From the NCBI GenBank assembly GCA_030145955.1, contig JASLCR010000018.1, positions 1 through 5,564 on the forward strand: a stretch of DNA of 5,564 nucleotides, written 5' to 3'. Shown piece after piece: positions 5,111-5,564 of this stretch; within the stretch, counting starts at the first letter, position 1, and each line of letters starts with the position of its first letter. Position numbers and translations under genes: made by a program. Source of the DNA: Candidatus Saccharimonadales bacterium. GTDB taxonomy: Bacteria > Patescibacteriota > Saccharimonadia > Saccharimonadales > Saccharimonadaceae. Below the pieces are notes generated by a model. The model saw only the letters and a list, made by a program, of their open reading frames with translations. It was not told the DNA's origin and searched no databases.

Positions 5111-5287
5111 CTAATTTACTGATCGTTCTTTTACGGTCTGTTCAAATGCATCTAAGACCCGTTTATAGTCAATCCCAGCCGCATCCATATTGTCCAAGAA
5201 TGTTTCTACGCCATCTTCCAAAACATCATGTTTTGCATAGCCCCTGAAATCATCTTCTGTGTATACTGTGAAGCCTTCGTATGTCAT
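5111..5287 (-). CDS. Unknown acidic protein, 58 residues, inserted between rpsH and rplF
   Basis: I do not recognise this protein. It begins MTYEGFTVYTEDDFRGYAKH and ends with VLDAFEQTVKERSVN. It has 14 Asp/Glu against 6 Lys/Arg, a net charge near -8, the opposite of the ribosomal proteins around it. A short strand-like start (FTVYTEDDF, 6-14) is followed by two likely helices (about 21-36 and 40-55), with no membrane segment or signal peptide. It fits the operon exactly: the ATG comes 3 nt after the rpsH stop (TAAGAGATG), and its TAG is 12 nt before rplF, just ahead of the rplF Shine-Dalgarno. The 177-nt stretch is open from end to end and has no competing element. Its own Shine-Dalgarno is weak (GAAGG about 11 nt upstream), so coupling to rpsH is likely. 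It may be a small regulatory or ribosome-associated protein, but nothing in the sequence proves this. Confidence 0.75.
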   Translation of the reverse strand: MTYEGFTVYTEDDFRGYAKHDVLEDGVETFLDNMDAAGIDYKRVLDAFEQTVKERSVN

Positions 5288-5290
5288 CTC

Positions 5291-5564
5291 TTAGTAAACC
5301 TTCAGTAGTACTTCACCACCAAGACGCTGCTTCACAGCTTCCTGTCCAGTGATGACACCCTTACTTGTACTTACTAGTACGATACCGCGACCCGACTTCA
5401 CCTTCGGGATGTCAGCTGCCGCTACGTACATACGACGACCAGGCTTGCTCATGCGAGTAAGTTCGGTAAATGTCGCGTTCTCGCCAGCTTTGTTGATAGT
5501 GACCACGAGTGTGCCGCGTGGTTTGCCGTCTTCGAGCTTGACATCGGCGAGGTAGCCGTTTTTC
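5291..5564 (-). CDS. rpsH: 30S ribosomal protein S8, C-terminal part
   Basis: S8 binds helix 21 of 16S rRNA, is needed for central-domain assembly of the small subunit, and in E. coli represses the spc operon. Only the last 90 residues are in the window; the gene enters from the right edge, so about the first 40 residues are missing. The visible part begins KNGYLADVKLEDGKPRG and has the family marks RMSKPGRRMY (37-46 of the visible part) and GIVLVSTSKGVITGQEAVK (60-78), with the conserved STSKG loop that contacts rRNA. It ends GGEVLLKVY. An internal GTG at 5506 is not a start, because family-like sequence continues upstream of it. Confidence 0.97.
   Translation of the reverse strand, partial: KNGYLADVKLEDGKPRGTLVVTINKAGENATFTELTRMSKPGRRMYVAAADIPKVKSGRGIVLVSTSKGVITGQEAVKQRLGGEVLLKVY

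Noticed and set aside
4629..5114. Plus-strand open frame of 161 codons
   Set aside because: It is antisense to the whole of rplF and its low-complexity Ser/Thr/Pro product is typical of a shadow frame.
1..5564. CRISPR array, transposon ends or prophage signals
   Set aside because: No regularly spaced direct repeats, transposase or integrase frame, or target-site duplication was seen.

Overview
The window is a piece of the conserved ribosomal-protein cluster (the spc operon and its junction with the infA/alpha cluster). Apart from one small plus-strand gene, every gene lies on the minus strand, so the cluster reads from right to left. The most likely source is a Candidate Phyla Radiation (Patescibacteria) genome, probably Candidatus Saccharibacteria (TM7). 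The reasons are that rpmD (L30) is missing between rpsE and rplO, which is a known trait of the whole radiation, that the L6 sequence resembles those I remember from Saccharibacteria, and that genes are very tightly packed. The lineage is an inference from memory, not a search result.

Reading with transcription: rpsH (S8, cut by the right edge), a 58-residue acidic unknown protein, rplF (L6), rplR (L18), rpsE (S5) and rplO (L15) form one unit with gaps or overlaps of 1 to 12 nt. A strong intrinsic terminator at 3077-3110 ends that unit. Then come an unknown 86-residue protein, secY (with its own extended -10 element just upstream) and a sortase 22 nt after secY. The minus-strand run ends at a perfect 11-bp hairpin at 472-502.

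On the other side of that hairpin is a convergent, GC-rich, basic 58-residue ORF on the plus strand, with a near-perfect Shine-Dalgarno. It is divergent from infA (IF-1, cut by the left edge). The 212-nt divergent spacer holds an infA promoter only about 9 nt from its start codon, plus a perfect 11-bp inverted repeat.

Together these genes cover 30S assembly (S8, S5), 50S assembly (L6, L18, L15), membrane protein export (SecY), surface protein anchoring (sortase) and translation initiation (IF-1). The ordinary genes are clear. The items worth a second look are the three unrecognised small proteins placed inside or beside this normally invariant cluster, the sortase where many Bacillota carry adk-map, and the regulatory layout of the divergent spacer.
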